A stretch of DNA of 64,000 nt from Mesostigma viride (taxonomy: Eukaryota > Streptophyta > Mesostigmatophyceae > Mesostigmatales > Mesostigmataceae), in NCBI GenBank assembly GCA_009746045.1, contig RPFO01001163.1:1-64000 (forward strand), read 5' to 3'. Each line of letters starts with the position of its first letter. The first letter of the stretch is position 1. Shown here one piece after another: positions 32,101 through 40,580 of this stretch. The position numbers and the translations under genes were made by a program. The notes below the pieces were generated by a model that did no database searches, had not been told where the DNA came from, and saw only the letters and a program-made list of their open reading frames with translations.

Positions 32101-34517
32101 ACGACGTTATGAATTTTGCTGCGGTGCTAATGTGTTGTGTTGCTTCTGTGCAGTGGTGAAAGCACGGTGGTACATAGACTGACTGCATTCAAGCTAACAG
32201 GCTTGCTCTTCATCCAGAGGCTGCCTAGGATAGATTTGTGGCTGTAGCTTCTGCAGCGGTGGAAAGGGCATTCCAACGACCCTGCAACACCCACCTGGTC
32301 AGGCAGGTGGTGTGGGGCGCAATCAGATAATGTGCAGGCTGCATGCACGTGCGGCCTTGCACTGGCATTTCAATGCGGCGTCATTTGGTCCGCCCTGGTT
32401 TTCCCCCTTCTATCTGCCGGGTTCTAGGCTGGCATTGAAATAGCATCGCAGGAGCACTACGCTATTTCTTGGTGTTGCACTCTATACCCCATGCTAGCGC
32501 TTACGTGGTGCATGAAAGGAATAGCGCGATGTAAATATATGCAGGGAGTGCCCCTCTCACCTCCGTAACTTATCATTCTCAATGAAAATATATGCAGGGA
32601 GTGAACTAAGTAACTAGATGTGGGTTTAGGTGCACTTTGCAACATCAACTTGAGCAGGGCGAGCTCTACTCCATCCGCGAGAGGCAGCGGCGCGGCAAGG
32701 TGGACGACGCCAGGTGGCAGATGCAGGGCGACGCCACAGAATCAAGCATGATGACAGAGGGGGACGCCAGTAGCTTCAAATGGCAGCGGTCTCCCAGTCG
32801 GGGCTACGATTACAGCGCCAGCGACCATGTGTTGCAGGCAAGTGCACTCAGCAGACTCCCATGAATGGGTGGGAGATGCTTGCCTGGTAGTGGGTGGCAA
32901 ATGTCTGCATTGATAAGTCGGTCGGCAGAATATTGTTTGCGGGGGAATGAGGGTAGCTAAGTCAGCAAGGCCGCATGGCAACCTCTTTTTCGGACATAAG
33001 TAGCATGCATGGTTGACAGATGGGTCATGGGTGGCTGCTTTCTAGTGCGCTCTTGCCAGGCGGACCTCACTAGTGGCCGCTGTTGTATCTATGCCTGCAT
33101 CGCAGAATTGCAGCAGTACTTAATTTTCTTCAAGAGGGTCCCCTGTGTGGCACGCTGTTGATGCGATAAAAGTGTACCTTCCATCATAGCCGTGTCGGGC
33201 AGAATCAAACGGCAATTCCTGGAGTCTCTTCTATTTAACACCGCAGCAAGAGAAATGCATCGGACAAAGCAACACATCTTCCAACTTCATGGCGCCAGTA
33301 GCAGCCGATGGATCCGACGCGCGGAAGGGTCGAGTCTTATATTCAAGAAAAACACATTTCAAAGTAAGCTGTGCTGTTGATAGCACTTCCTCGAGAACCT
33401 CGTCCCGGAAAGGGTTGCGCAAATGCAAGCAACGTTGCCCCCTGTCGGCAGTTCCTGGTTGCTCCTGCAAATCCAGTTGCAATTCCACGTAGGTGAAATT
33501 GATTCAGTTGTGGTCGTTGTGTTTGCTTGGTTGCTCCTGCCTACCCAGTTTCTCCTCGGTAATTTTAAGTGCTCTTGCTGTGATTGTTGCGCGTGCCACA
33601 CGCAGGCGTCCATGTCCATGCCGAGCCTACACCCGGACGCCAGCGCAAGGCACCGTGTTTCTCCCAGGGACCTACCCAGCGACGTGGCCACGTACAATGG
33701 TGAGGAAACCACGTTCCGAGGCTCCAGCCGAGACGACAGCAGCAGCCCACACATGCAAGGGGCAGGCGACGGGGTTGGCTGGAGCGGGATTGCCCCTGCT
33801 ACAACCATGTCTAGGCCCGGGACTAGCTTAAGTGTGCTGGGCAGCCGCTCCTCCACTGACAGCAAGACACCAGACTCCCCATTGAACGGAGGGTTGCGGC
33901 GCAGTGTGTACTCTGCCGCCGTCCCTTCCTCCCATGCCAGTGGGCTTGCCGGCAGTCATGGGGGCCTGACCACGCCCCAGCACGTGTATGTGTCCGGGCC
34001 GCTGGGCACGTTGCAGGCGCTGGTCGGCACGCGGGGCCAGGTGGAGGGTCAGCGGCGCGAGATCGAGGCGCTCACGCAGACGGTGACGCAGATCAGCAGC
34101 GCCCACGCACTGGGCCGGGGGCGGGCTGTGGGCGACCGCAAATTCGGCGCCAATATACGGTTTGGGATCAACAAGGGCCAGGGGGATGGCAGGATGCTTG
34201 GTACTGGCAAGAGTCATGGGGACAAGCCCGCAGGAGGTGGGTCCAAGGCTGGCCCAGCGGGGGCCGATGGAAGGCATAGCCTAGGCAACAAGCCCATGGA
34301 AGAAAGAGGCTCACTTGGGCTGGCATATGGGGCCGGGAACCCAAGCAATCATGATGTCGCCACTGTGACTATCATGCGTGCCCATGGTGCAGGCGATGAG
34401 GGCGGCAATAGCAGTTCGCCCTCTGACAACGCATTAGGTCAGTGGACGTATGATGATGAAGCCGAGCTGCAGGCTGAGGCCCGGTCCATGATCTCACTAA
34501 AGAACTCTAAAAAGTAA
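5031..34517 (+). CDS. CFAP57: Cilia- and flagella-associated protein 57 (WDR65 orthologue), 3' portion, 13 exons
   Basis: Joined exons: 5031-5161, 7652-7793, 10815-11017, 11530-11637, 12462-12608, 13243-13452, 15076-15314, 21206-21479, 21902-22074, 23081-23186, 31880-31990, 32658-32837, 33606-34517. All junctions keep one frame (about 977 residues to a TAA at 34515). Order: last WD40 blades, then about 600 residues of heptad-rich coiled coil, then a polar low-complexity tail. The match to animal CFAP57 is collinear: the last WD blade, the short stretch of KFRD type after a TELSR-like helix, and the [16 protein letters not shown] helix. From the family, CFAP57 is an axonemal protein that helps anchor inner dynein arms in the 96-nm repeat. 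Introns total about 26 kb and carry most of the repeats in this half. The upstream WD40 exons are outside the window. The identification is from remembered family sequence, not a search. Confidence 0.88.
5320..7349 (+). mobile_element. Non-autonomous split-direct-repeat element 1 (TOC1/PAT-DIRS type)
   Basis: Layout is A1 (5333-5788, 456 bp), internal DNA, B1 (6608-6720, 113 bp), A2 (6737-7192, 456 bp), B2 (7236-7348, 113 bp). A1/A2 and B1/B2 are near-identical pairs of exactly equal length. The order A1-internal-B1-A2-B2 is the split-direct-repeat arrangement of PAT-like DIRS elements, including TOC1 of Chlamydomonas. The A repeats are preceded by a TCGG-containing stretch at both copies, so the true left end is probably near 5320. 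The 820-bp internal part has no convincing coding sequence and holds two copies of a CGTACCTGGGGATGCTTGC motif near 6141 and 6209. It nearly fills a CFAP57 intron. No target duplication is seen, as expected for this class. Confidence 0.75.
7652..7793 (+). CDS. CFAP57: CFAP57 exon, WD40 blade
   Basis: Acceptor TTGCAG and donor GTAAGT bound this exon. It encodes a WD strand set ([17 protein letters not shown]) followed by an EFREYFMHN segment that aligns with the EFNEYQAH segment of animal CFAP57. Confidence 0.85.
7794..10814 (+). other. CFAP57 intron, no recognised gene
   Basis: Three kilobases of intron between a GTAAGT donor and a CTGCAG acceptor. A near-perfect palindrome with arms AAATTTTT and a GGCGCC core lies near 7880-7903. 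A short direct repeat (ACTCTTTTTATCCGA) lies near 10368 and 10387. Only short frames without codon structure are present. Confidence 0.7.
10815..11017 (+). CDS. CFAP57: CFAP57 exon, last WD40 blade and start of coiled coil
   Basis: It encodes a final WD-type blade ([20 protein letters not shown]) and then moves into a helical stretch ([16 protein letters not shown]). This transition is conserved in the family. It ends in phase 0 before GTATGC. Confidence 0.88.
11530..11637 (+). CDS. CFAP57: CFAP57 exon, coiled coil
   Basis: Thirty-six codons in phase 0, bounded by GTGCAG and GTACCT. The [20 protein letters not shown] heptads align with the first coiled-coil segment after the WD domain of CFAP57. 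Confidence 0.88.
11638..12461 (+). other. CFAP57 intron
   Basis: An 824-bp intron. Its first 150 bases contain degenerate echoes of the preceding exon (GATGGAGGA and GAGGAGAACCA-like runs near 11697 and 11778), possibly a decayed tandem duplication. Nothing else is recognised. Confidence 0.6.
12462..12608 (+). CDS. CFAP57: CFAP57 exon, coiled coil
   Basis: Forty-nine codons in phase 0 after a GAGCAG acceptor, ending at an AAG|GTGCGA donor. It is a charged helix starting [17 protein letters not shown]. Confidence 0.87.
12609..13242 (+). other. CFAP57 intron
   Basis: A 634-bp intron ending in a 16-base poly-C tract and TTGCCAG. No gene or repeat is recognised. Confidence 0.7.
13243..13452 (+). 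CDS. CFAP57: CFAP57 exon, coiled coil
   Basis: Seventy codons in phase 0. A continuous charged heptad pattern begins [20 protein letters not shown] and aligns with the middle CFAP57 coiled coil. Confidence 0.87.
13453..15075 (+). other. CFAP57 intron
   Basis: A 1.6-kb intron with pyrimidine-rich stretches near 14200-14260 and 14400-14450 and a C-rich acceptor. No coding sequence is recognised. Confidence 0.65.
15076..15314 (+). CDS. CFAP57: CFAP57 exon, coiled coil; source of the downstream minisatellite
   Basis: The exon ends in phase 2 at AAGCG|GTGAGG. The last 42 coding bases plus this donor and a G run are the unit that is repeated about 68 times immediately downstream. Splicing to 21206 completes an arginine codon and preserves the frame. 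Confidence 0.88.
15315..19664 (+). repeat. Minisatellite of about 63-bp units derived from an exon 3' end plus its 5' splice site
   Basis: Roughly 68 tandem units carry ATGATGGCCGCGCTGG, CAG, ACCAACAAGAA, CTGGAGAAGCG, then GTGAG and a G run of variable length. Two subtypes alternate: GGTGCAGACC and GGAGCAGGCC/GGAGCAGGAC. Higher-order duplication is visible. A rare AATGTAGAGAAG unit recurs 321 bp apart (near 16648 and 16969), and a GAAGCTGTGAGGGTGGG unit recurs near 17800 and 18246. Because of the TGA in the donor, the sense frame stops in every unit. The antisense strand has no stop in any frame, which creates long spurious frames. Confidence 0.93.
19690..20245 (+). repeat. G-rich low-complexity tract (GGGGA/GGGGC)
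   Basis: A run of GGGAGGGG, GGGGC and GGCGGGG steps, ending in a near-pure 18-base G run. It lies directly after the minisatellite and in the same intron, with G on the sense strand. Confidence 0.93.
20246..21205 (+). other. CFAP57 intron remainder
   Basis: Moderate-GC intron sequence ending at GTGACAG before 21206. No gene, RNA or mobile-element signature is recognised. Confidence 0.65.
21206..21479 (+). CDS. CFAP57: CFAP57 exon, coiled coil
   Basis: It begins by completing the arginine codon split at 15314 and continues [20 protein letters not shown]. It ends in phase 0 at ATCAAG|GTGGGC. This is the longest internal coiled-coil exon in the window. Confidence 0.88.
21902..22074 (+). CDS. 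CFAP57: CFAP57 exon, conserved helix with KFRD segment
   Basis: It encodes [20 protein letters not shown] and AIYQKFRD. These align with the FKTDLHNCV...LFEKYV landmark of animal CFAP57. The donor is placed at CCGC|GTGCGT because only this site joins in frame to 23081. Confidence 0.85.
22075..23080 (+). other. CFAP57 intron
   Basis: A 1-kb intron ending in TTGGGCTGGTCAG. No gene or repeat is recognised. Confidence 0.65.
23081..23186 (+). CDS. CFAP57: CFAP57 exon, coiled coil
   Basis: It encodes [20 protein letters not shown] and [15 protein letters not shown]. This matches the family segment just before the RIMQEN-type helix. The donor AAG|GTGAGT starts an 8.7-kb intron. Confidence 0.87.
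23187..24373 (+). other. First part of the 8.7-kb CFAP57 intron; possible small inverted-repeat element 24040-24369
   Basis: Mostly featureless. A segment from 24040 to 24369 begins CAGTCATTACCGCGTT and ends with the imperfect inverse of it (13 of 16 positions). It contains two copies of a GGCGTCGCAACTT motif near 24082 and 24309. No target duplication is visible, so a MITE-like identity is only tentative. Confidence 0.35.
24374..24868. repeat. Dispersed repeat family R, copy 1
   Basis: About 495 bp beginning GGTGCTGAAGCTAAGG and ending with the small hairpin GAGCAGATAGCTC. It is followed directly by copy 2, and a third copy lies at 30661-31476. It contains one short GGTGAGTGGGTGG stretch at the place where copy 3 carries a long octamer array. 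The class of element is not recognised. Confidence 0.75.
25067..26281. other. Unclassified 1.2-kb insert in repeat copy 2
   Basis: It contains an open frame of about 400 codons on the plus strand (25109-26323) with no recognised domain. Because that frame runs on into the surrounding repeat, it is probably not a gene. Near 25545-25610 a stretch ending in a GC-rich hairpin (GCCCGCC with loop and inverse) recurs in inverted orientation at 63000-63060. Confidence 0.45.
26494..27793. mobile_element. hAT-like DNA transposon, 1.3 kb, non-autonomous
   Basis: Terminal inverted repeats CAGTGTAAAAAGATTYGG differ at one position. They are flanked by a perfect 8-bp target duplication CGCTAGAC (26486-26493 and 27794-27801). 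The 8-bp duplication and CAGTG start are diagnostic of hAT. The interior has only short frames (the longest is 135 codons on the minus strand) with no recognisable transposase, so it probably moves in trans. Removing the element and one duplication restores repeat copy 2. Confidence 0.85.
27905..28394 (+). repeat. 29-bp minisatellite, about 17 copies
   Basis: The unit is GACCTGTGGATGATC(A/C)AGTGTGTGCACCA. The only frequent variation is A or C after GATC. Units are contiguous without unique spacers. Three units make 87 bp, so open minus-strand frames with 29-residue periodicity are an artefact. Confidence 0.95.
28395..28850 (+). other. CFAP57 intron segment
   Basis: About 450 bp between the 29-bp minisatellite and a split-repeat element. 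No gene is recognised; overlapping short frames lack homology that I can see. Confidence 0.6.
28851..30645 (-). mobile_element. Non-autonomous split-direct-repeat element 3 (TOC1/PAT-DIRS type)
   Basis: Read on the minus strand: A1 30645-30389 (257 bp), internal about 1 kb, B1 29389-29265 (125 bp), A2 29267-29011 (257 bp), B2 28975-28851 (125 bp). Each pair has exactly equal length and is nearly identical. B1 and A2 abut with a 3-base overlap. The A repeat starts AATCGGTGTTCTCTGAA, which resembles the A starts of the other two split-repeat elements. The B repeat contains ATGCTGGTG, as in element 2. The internal region has no recognisable reverse transcriptase or recombinase. Confidence 0.72.
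30661..31476. repeat. Dispersed repeat family R, copy 3, with internal array expansion
   Basis: It matches copies 1 and 2 on both sides of the octamer array (30661-30800 and 31170-31476). Its end carries GGGCAAATAGCTC, close to the terminal hairpin of copy 1. Confidence 0.7.
30803..31165 (+). repeat. Octamer array (GGTGAGTG)n with GGTGAGCA and GGTGGCTG variants, then poly-G
   Basis: About 26 copies of GGTGAGTG run to about 31016. About eight GGTGAGTA/GGTGAGCA units, two more GGTGAGTG, four GGTGGCTG, a short TG run and a 21-base G run follow. The octamer contains the 5' splice-site consensus G|GTGAGT on the sense strand of CFAP57. Confidence 0.94.
31477..31745 (+). other. CFAP57 intron segment
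   Basis: Unique sequence between repeat copy 3 and a G-rich tract. Nothing is recognised. Confidence 0.6.
31746..31862 (+). repeat. (GGGGGC)n G-rich tract
   Basis: About 115 bases of GGGGGC and GGGGC steps end only 17 bases before the 3' splice site at 31879. This replaces the usual pyrimidine tract with G-rich sequence. Confidence 0.93.
31880..31990 (+). CDS. CFAP57: CFAP57 exon, conserved ENMVMIQ helix
   Basis: Thirty-seven codons in phase 0. [19 protein letters not shown] aligns with the ENVSLIKEINELRREL helix near the C-terminus of animal CFAP57. The acceptor GCGGCAG lacks a pyrimidine tract. Confidence 0.88.
31991..32657 (+). other. CFAP57 intron
   Basis: A 667-bp intron with a short direct repeat (AATATATGCAGGGAGTG near 32534 and 32587). 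No gene is recognised. Confidence 0.65.
32658..32837 (+). CDS. CFAP57: CFAP57 exon with a GC donor site
   Basis: Sixty codons in phase 0, beginning [14 protein letters not shown]. The only donor that joins in frame to 33606 is CAG|GCAAGT, the standard form of a GC-AG intron. Family conservation beyond this point is weak. Confidence 0.75.
32838..33605 (+). other. CFAP57 GC-AG intron
   Basis: A 768-bp intron from GCAAGT to CACACGCAG. Nothing else is recognised. Confidence 0.65.
33606..34517 (+). CDS. CFAP57: CFAP57 terminal exon, polar low-complexity tail
   Basis: 303 codons plus TAA. It is rich in Ser, Gly, Asp and Pro, with a short helical stretch ([20 protein letters not shown]) about 150 residues in. 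This tail extends well past the end of animal CFAP57 as I remember it. No polyadenylation signal could be fixed downstream. Confidence 0.8.
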   Translation, partial: ASMSMPSLHPDASARHRVSPRDLPSDVATYNGEETTFRGSSRDDSSSPHMQGAGDGVGWSGIAPATTMSRPGTSLSVLGSRSSTDSKTPDSPLNGGLRRSVYSAAVPSSHASGLAGSHGGLTTPQHVYVSGPLGTLQALVGTRGQVEGQRREIEALTQTVTQISSAHALGRGRAVGDRKFGANIRFGINKGQGDGRMLGTGKSHGDKPAGGGSKAGPAGADGRHSLGNKPMEERGSLGLAYGAGNPSNHDVATVTIMRAHGAGDEGGNSSSPSDNALGQWTYDDEAELQAEARSMISLKNSKK

Positions 34518-36960
34518 AGATTTGGCCATCACATTTTGACCTTCTATCTCAGCTGGGAAGGATATGCTATGTGCACATTGAACTTTGCTCGTACAGTTGC
34601 ATTGAAATGCATGTGGTAATGTTTTGTCATGGTCATTCCTTGTCCAGTTGTGGCAGTTATGTCATCCTTGGGGTCTGTTCTGCACTGCAGCATCGGGTGC
34701 TAAAATTTCACAACTGCGAACACAGTTGTGCGTGTGGTCTTTCAGTCCACCATGTTGCACGGATGCGACATGCCATTTGTGGTATTAAATTATCCGGGCG
34801 TCCCGGTCGATCGGCGCCGACCGTAATCCGGCGCCAGTGCCGAGGCCATAGTTGGCAGCCGAGGCAATCCGTGTGGAAGTAAGTGTAGAATTTTTGCTGA
34901 CGAACTTGGCCTTTGCGCCGTAGGCGGACCTAGCGCCTGAACGGGAGTCACGGGACAGCCAAGTGGCACTGCACACACGTGATGATGGTACCTACGGACA
35001 TTTGGATATTTTCCAGGAGAGTCCTAGCCGTACTGGTCTTTAATGTGTTCTAGACGGTTCGAGAAGCCCGTCCCCGCGGACCTGACGTCATGCCTGGTTG
35101 GCAGCGCGGGGCGCAGCCACCAACGGGGACGAAGGGACAAAATAGGCAAGGCACAAGCTATGCCAGGAATCCGGACCTTGTATCGTAATTTACCACGTTG
35201 CTCTACAGATTTGCTATCGCTTAATCCTGGAGTGTAATTCTCCTGTGGGCTCGGGTGCGAATCCCTCGCCTACTGGGTGTAAGTCTTCCCGTATTGAGTG
35301 TTTAATCTGTGTTGTAACATTGTAATATACGAAACCGGTTTTCCGGGTTTGAGCTTATTCGTATTGTGTGACAAGTATTCTTAAGCCACCATCGTGCGCT
35401 GTGACGCATAGGAAGATAAAGGTCTTTCGCATTCATTATCAATCATCAAGGCGCTATTTTAGATAGCCATGTCACGGACGCGAGCTATGTCATCCGGGCG
35501 CCCACTATGCACAAGACCGGTGACGTGCGCAACGAATTTGTTTTCTGCGCATTTTCAACAAAGGCTAGTGATACGGGGGGGGACACTGGCCGTGACTTGC
35601 AGCATTATTAGGGGCAGGGGCAGGCGCGCCGGGCCAGGCACAGTCGGGCGCGCAGCATAAGAGCGGACGAAAGTGTACGTGCACGCGCGCCGGGCCAGGC
35701 ACAGCTGGGCGCGCAGCACTGACTTGAGCGGACGGCAGCACAAGTGCGCAGCGTCGAGAGGATCATACGCGAGTTAGTGGACAGCTGGAGCTGGAGCTGG
35801 AGCTGGAGCTGGAGCTGGAGCTGGACTGCTGGACTTCAACAGCGCCGAGGCTATTGACAGGCCAGGTGTCTTTGTGGTGTAGAATAGCGGGTCAACGCTA
35901 TGAGGACTGGACAGAAAATGGAAAAGGACAATGTGCGGTGCGGAGCCAGATCGCTGGAATGAATGCGAAATCGCTGGCAGCCCTACAAAGGGATTTCTTC
36001 TAGAAAGGAAATATTAGAAGCAATGTTTGCTGGGCCACTCACATGCAAGGTGTGAGCGTGCAGATTGTTTGAAGGATATTATGCTTCGACCTTGGTGGTC
36101 GTGACTCAATGCCGGACATTCCCAGGGACAGAAATGCCGGAGCCTCTAGGAGATGAGATCGGCAACAGGGTAGCAATTTAGATTTGTCGGGATGCCTTCC
36201 TGCTTTTGTTGGCATGTGTGATAGAAAGCCAGGACGGCAACTGGAATGCGGTTTCTGTTTGCATGGTTCAGGCAGCAAGATAGTTTTGGCATTCCTGGCT
36301 GGACTGACAAGTGTGGCGTGTGTCATGCGTGTGGCATGACGAATGGTTTGGTTCATAGTCGAAGAGGACTCTCACGTAGCGTGTAGTCTCTTCGAGTTTC
36401 TCGCTAGTGGCCTTCGTGTTTCTCCCTTTCCTTGGGAGCAAGGCCGGTAGCATGTCATGGAGCGCTGCCTAACTGCGGGCTCGTGAGCATGGAGTGCATC
36501 GATATTGAGACTATCAACGTGTTGTAATTGTATTAACTTTCTCAATAAATTCCGCATGTGCGGCTTCATCATCAGACTGTGCAAAGTGTGTGTTGTGAAA
36601 GCATTGTTCTATAGCAGGGGAGGCAAAAGCATCATCTTGCACCATCATCATTATCGCAATTAGATTAGTTGGAGCGTCTAGCTAACGCCCCAGCAAGGAT
36701 AGTCAAACGCGGCACGCGACGGTACACAAGGGGATCAATAAGGTGGTCATCAGGCACGAGGGACAGTTCCTTGTCCTCGGCTGAGAGCCCTCCTTTCATT
36801 ACTCGAAGAGACTACCTCCATCTGCAAAGGATACTGATAGCAATTGAGGAAAAATTTTCATTTCAGCAAAGAGAGACGGTGTGCAGTTTTCTGGGGAAGA
36901 CTAGCACCCATAGTAGTGGCCTGATCAACCATTTAAGTCTTTCAGATTAGACCGTTGCAA
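34518..36960. other. Intergenic region between CFAP57 and the gypsy element, possible 5' LTR/leader
   Basis: No gene is recognised. It holds two copies of a CGCGCCGGGCCAGGCACAG motif about 61 bp apart (near 35625 and 35686) and a (GGAGCT)n run near 35785-35828. The 5' LTR of the downstream gypsy element should lie here or just left of its gag. It could not be delimited because the matching 3' LTR is not in the window. Confidence 0.45.
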
Positions 36961-36971
36961 CTTAGTAGTGG

Positions 36972-39095
36972 TTGTGGCAGTTTATGTCATATCACACTAG
37001 GTCGGTCACAGCGTTTTTGGCAAGCCACGCAGGCTGTGCCAACACGGGCGTCGACACCGACGGGCAGGAGCTCTCCAGGGTTGATACCAACATCAACATG
37101 TCAGGAACTGACCCCACAGCATCAGGCAGTGGTGGGTCAGCGCCGACAGCTACGGGCGGTCAAGCAACTGACCCGCCCAGCGGTCTTCTCGGCACTAGTG
37201 CGGACACCGCTTTGTTAGGTAACGGAGCGCCTTCCCTTCCTTCGGCAGGGGACGGTGGTGCTCTTACCCAAGTGCTGCGCCCGGCTGCTGCAAGAGCAAG
37301 CGGCAGTTGCTCTAGGCGGCACTCCGAGCTCAGCAAGCGACGCAGTTATCGCAACAGGCGACGCTTGTTGAAGAAACTGTGCGACTTGCTTTGCATGGAG
37401 CGCGCGGAATCTACGGCTGAAGCGAGGCGTGCTATGAAGCGCTGAGCAACGGCGGCAGGCGGAGGCAACCACGGAAGCTGCACGCGCCTGCCAAGCTGCG
37501 GCCCAACGCGACGCCGAGGCCAGGCAGGCTGCCGACGAGGAGGCCGCTGCCGAGGAAGCGCGGCGACATGAGGCGCTGCGCGACCAACGCGGGCACTTCG
37601 ACGACTGAAGAGCGCAGTGGGACAGGTCCGCTACGCAACGTTGAACCCAGTCAGCCACGCGCCGGACCAAGCGGTCAACGGCGGGGCGACGGGGAAATGG
37701 CGCAGGATGACGAGCTGCAGCCGAACGTCGGTCGGGTAGGCACCCGGTCGACTGCCGACGCATCTAGTTATACGCTGGGGGGGAACCTACGGGCACCCAA
37801 CCAAGGCACGTTATCGTGGCGCGGTGGGTATGGTGCAGCCCCCAGGGGGGGAGCATCAGGTGGCTTGTTTAGCACTGGTCGGCCACCCATGACGGCGGCA
37901 GCAACGCCGTTGGGTGGCACCGCAGGGCGGCCCAGGCTTGGCGGCATTCGGTCAGACTTCGGCTGGGGCCAAGTCGATCGGGAGCCAGCCAGCATACCAT
38001 GGAGTGAGGGCGACGACGTCCAGCGACCCCACCGCATGCCGTACGGCGTGCATGGCGAATCCACTCGTGTGCCATCGCTGCCCAAGGTGGAGCTTCGCGA
38101 GAAGTTCACCTCAGCAGGCACAGGTGCGATGTTAGAGGAAGCCTATCAGAGCTCTTCCGAGCTCATTGTACATATATAACACCTATCGTTACGCCTCGGG
38201 GTATCCTCTTCGCCATGAGATGGTGATGGATTTTATTCACCTCTTTTTCCATGACCTGACCAAGAAGAAGGTCCAGGTTTTGGTCCAGGATTACCGAGCG
38301 CTCGTGGACCGGTGTCATCGCACGGACATCTGGTTTGCGCTCACGGACATGGGCACACCGGATCTCGACTCGATCATCTTCGATGTCGACCCGGCAGAGC
38401 AGCTGTGGCAGCAACTGCGGCTGGAGTACCCAGTTGAGCACGTCAAGGCCATCGCGGAATGGAATGGAGCGTTCACCGTCGCCGAGGGTGAGGATCCGGC
38501 TTTCTCCCTTGACTGGCTCCTCGCGTTTGCGGGCAAAGTGCCTGATTATACGCAGACCAAGGCTTGCCGGTTATGGCGGAGTGCAGTGCCCCTGCTGGCC
38601 ATCGATCTTCCGGAGCCGCCCGGTGGGGAGTGGACTTTGGTGACTCTCTGTGCGGCATTCAAGCGGCTGCTCAGGAAGCGTGCGGAAGGCGAGAAGGGTA
38701 TCTCGTCTGAGCTGGCTGAGATGCGCAAGAAGATGGCTGAGATGGAGAAGGCCATCGCGGTCAAGGGTGGCCAGCGGCTGCCTGGTGCGGGGCGCGGTGA
38801 ATATGTCGGCACTCAGGGTGGTGGCAACGCCGCCGGTTACGGGGGCAGTGGCAGTGGTGGTCAGGGTGGCAGCGGCGGTGTCAGTCGTGGTGGCGGCGGC
38901 AGTGGCTACGGTGGTCGGGGTCGCGGTGGTGGTCGAGGCGAAGGCGGTCGTCCGCCGACATCGGATGGGACTCAGGAGGCGCAGGGCTTGCAAGGCGCGC
39001 TGGGCGCACCCACCAGTGTGCACTACAAATCGGGCTGCTTCCTGTGCGGTCAGGATGGGCACATCAAACGCGATTGTCCCAAGGCGTCACTGTAA
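36972..39095 (+). pseudogene. gag: Gypsy gag, frameshifted, with CCHC zinc knuckle
   Basis: Three frame segments follow each other: 36972-37445, 37568-38179 and 38166-39095. The last has a charged helix, a Gly-rich linker and the knuckle CFLCGQDGHIKRDC (CX2CX4HX4C) close to its stop. Gag coats the element RNA in virus-like particles. The frame changes at about 37445-37568 and at 38160-38180 indicate decay. Confidence 0.75.
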
Positions 39096-39115
39096 GAAGT
39101 CACACCCAGCAACGG

Positions 39116-40100
39116 TCCGAACCCATCTGGCGGGACAGTGCCCAGCGCCGGGGGTGCACTTTGCGGACGTGAAGGACAAGAAGGTGGACGCGGGGGACGT
39201 GGTCATCATTCAGCCGACGGGCGAGGTGGGGGGGCGTGAAAGGGAGGATGGGGGATCGCAGGTTCGATACAGGGACGAGGACTTCTGGCGGCCAGCCGAC
39301 GTGATGGCGTTGGACATCCACGCAGTTGGCGCCCGAGGGAAGCACGTGCACCGCCGTCGTTTCAGGTGGGGCAGCCAAGTGAGACTGTGGGGCAGTTGCC
39401 TCAGTCCTTTCGCATGGCTCCCGCTCGGACCGGCTCCACCCTGGAACACGACAATCCTGCTGGGGCAGAGCAGCGGCGCAGGTTGTTGCCCTTATACCCA
39501 ATGCCGTCGGTCGTGGACACGCCTGCATACACTCCCCGGCAAGTGGTCGAGTGGTTCGGTCAGCGGGCCGTGGAGGTGCTCGGGTCGCACGCGTCAGAGG
39601 TACAGCGGTACGCTGACAGCATGGACGCCCGTAGGTTGCACAACGCTGAGACAGCCACATTTGTTGGGCATCGCCCTGCATCGGCTTCGGTAGTCGTGGG
39701 TCATGTCGCTCATGGTGTCTTGGACAACGCGCAGCGGGCGGGCGTAGTGCCTAGGGCACCCACTGTCACCTCATATCCGGATGGTGAGCCAGCAATGGCG
39801 TTTCAGGCAAAGGGGCACGGGGAGCCCCTGAGCAACGTGGTCTACAGTAATTACCATGAATTGGTCGTGAAACTGGACAGCGGGGCCCACCACTCGTCAT
39901 CAGTGCTCGGCTAGCTGGCCCAGTTGCTCGACCTAACCAGGGAGAATGGCGGGTTGCGGGACAGTCATGTGTCCGTGGCGGGCTGGCAGGGCCCTGCCGC
40001 TAAACCCTTTGCCATGACTGCGGTCCAGGTTATGGTCATCCTCAACCCGCTTGCAGGCCATCCGACATGGCCTGCATCCCTGTGAATGCCCTTGTGACCA
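39116..40100 (+). pseudogene. Gypsy protease region
   Basis: A frame through 39366-39914 ends with ELVVKLDSGAHHSS. DSGA at 39875-39886 is the active-site motif of a retropepsin-type aspartic protease. A TAG follows at 39912, and the frame resumes in pieces. The part before it (39130-39400) has no recognised domain. Confidence 0.65.
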
Positions 40101-40580
40101 AGCAGTCATCGTATGACGTGCTGGTCGGCATATGGAGGTCATGTTCCCCATGCGGCTCGAGGTACGCATGTGGGAAGGCCGCGCGGTGTACATCTTTGTC
40201 ATGCCATGCGCCAAGCAAGCATCCCGGTGAGCTGCTACAGCTCGGACACTGGGGCAGTGCGTGTCTCGACGGTCAACCGGGTCGAGGTTGGGTCGCGCGA
40301 CGTGGTGGTGGAGATCTGGATGGGGGAGGTCACGGCAGCTGGGGGGGCTGTGCGTGATAAGCATCGGCCGTGCATCGCATCAGCGCTGGTGGGACGGGCC
40401 TCATTGCAGAGCACGTGGGCGGCGCGACAGCAGCCGCAAGCGCGGCAGGCCCTTCTGCGTCAGCACGTCACCAACGCGGTGCGGCAGCAACAATTTTCTC
40501 AACTCCCGCGGCAATCTCAGTCACAAGTGGCTGTCGCGACAACCGAAGGTAACTTCTGTGCCGATGTTCTGGCAGAGTCG

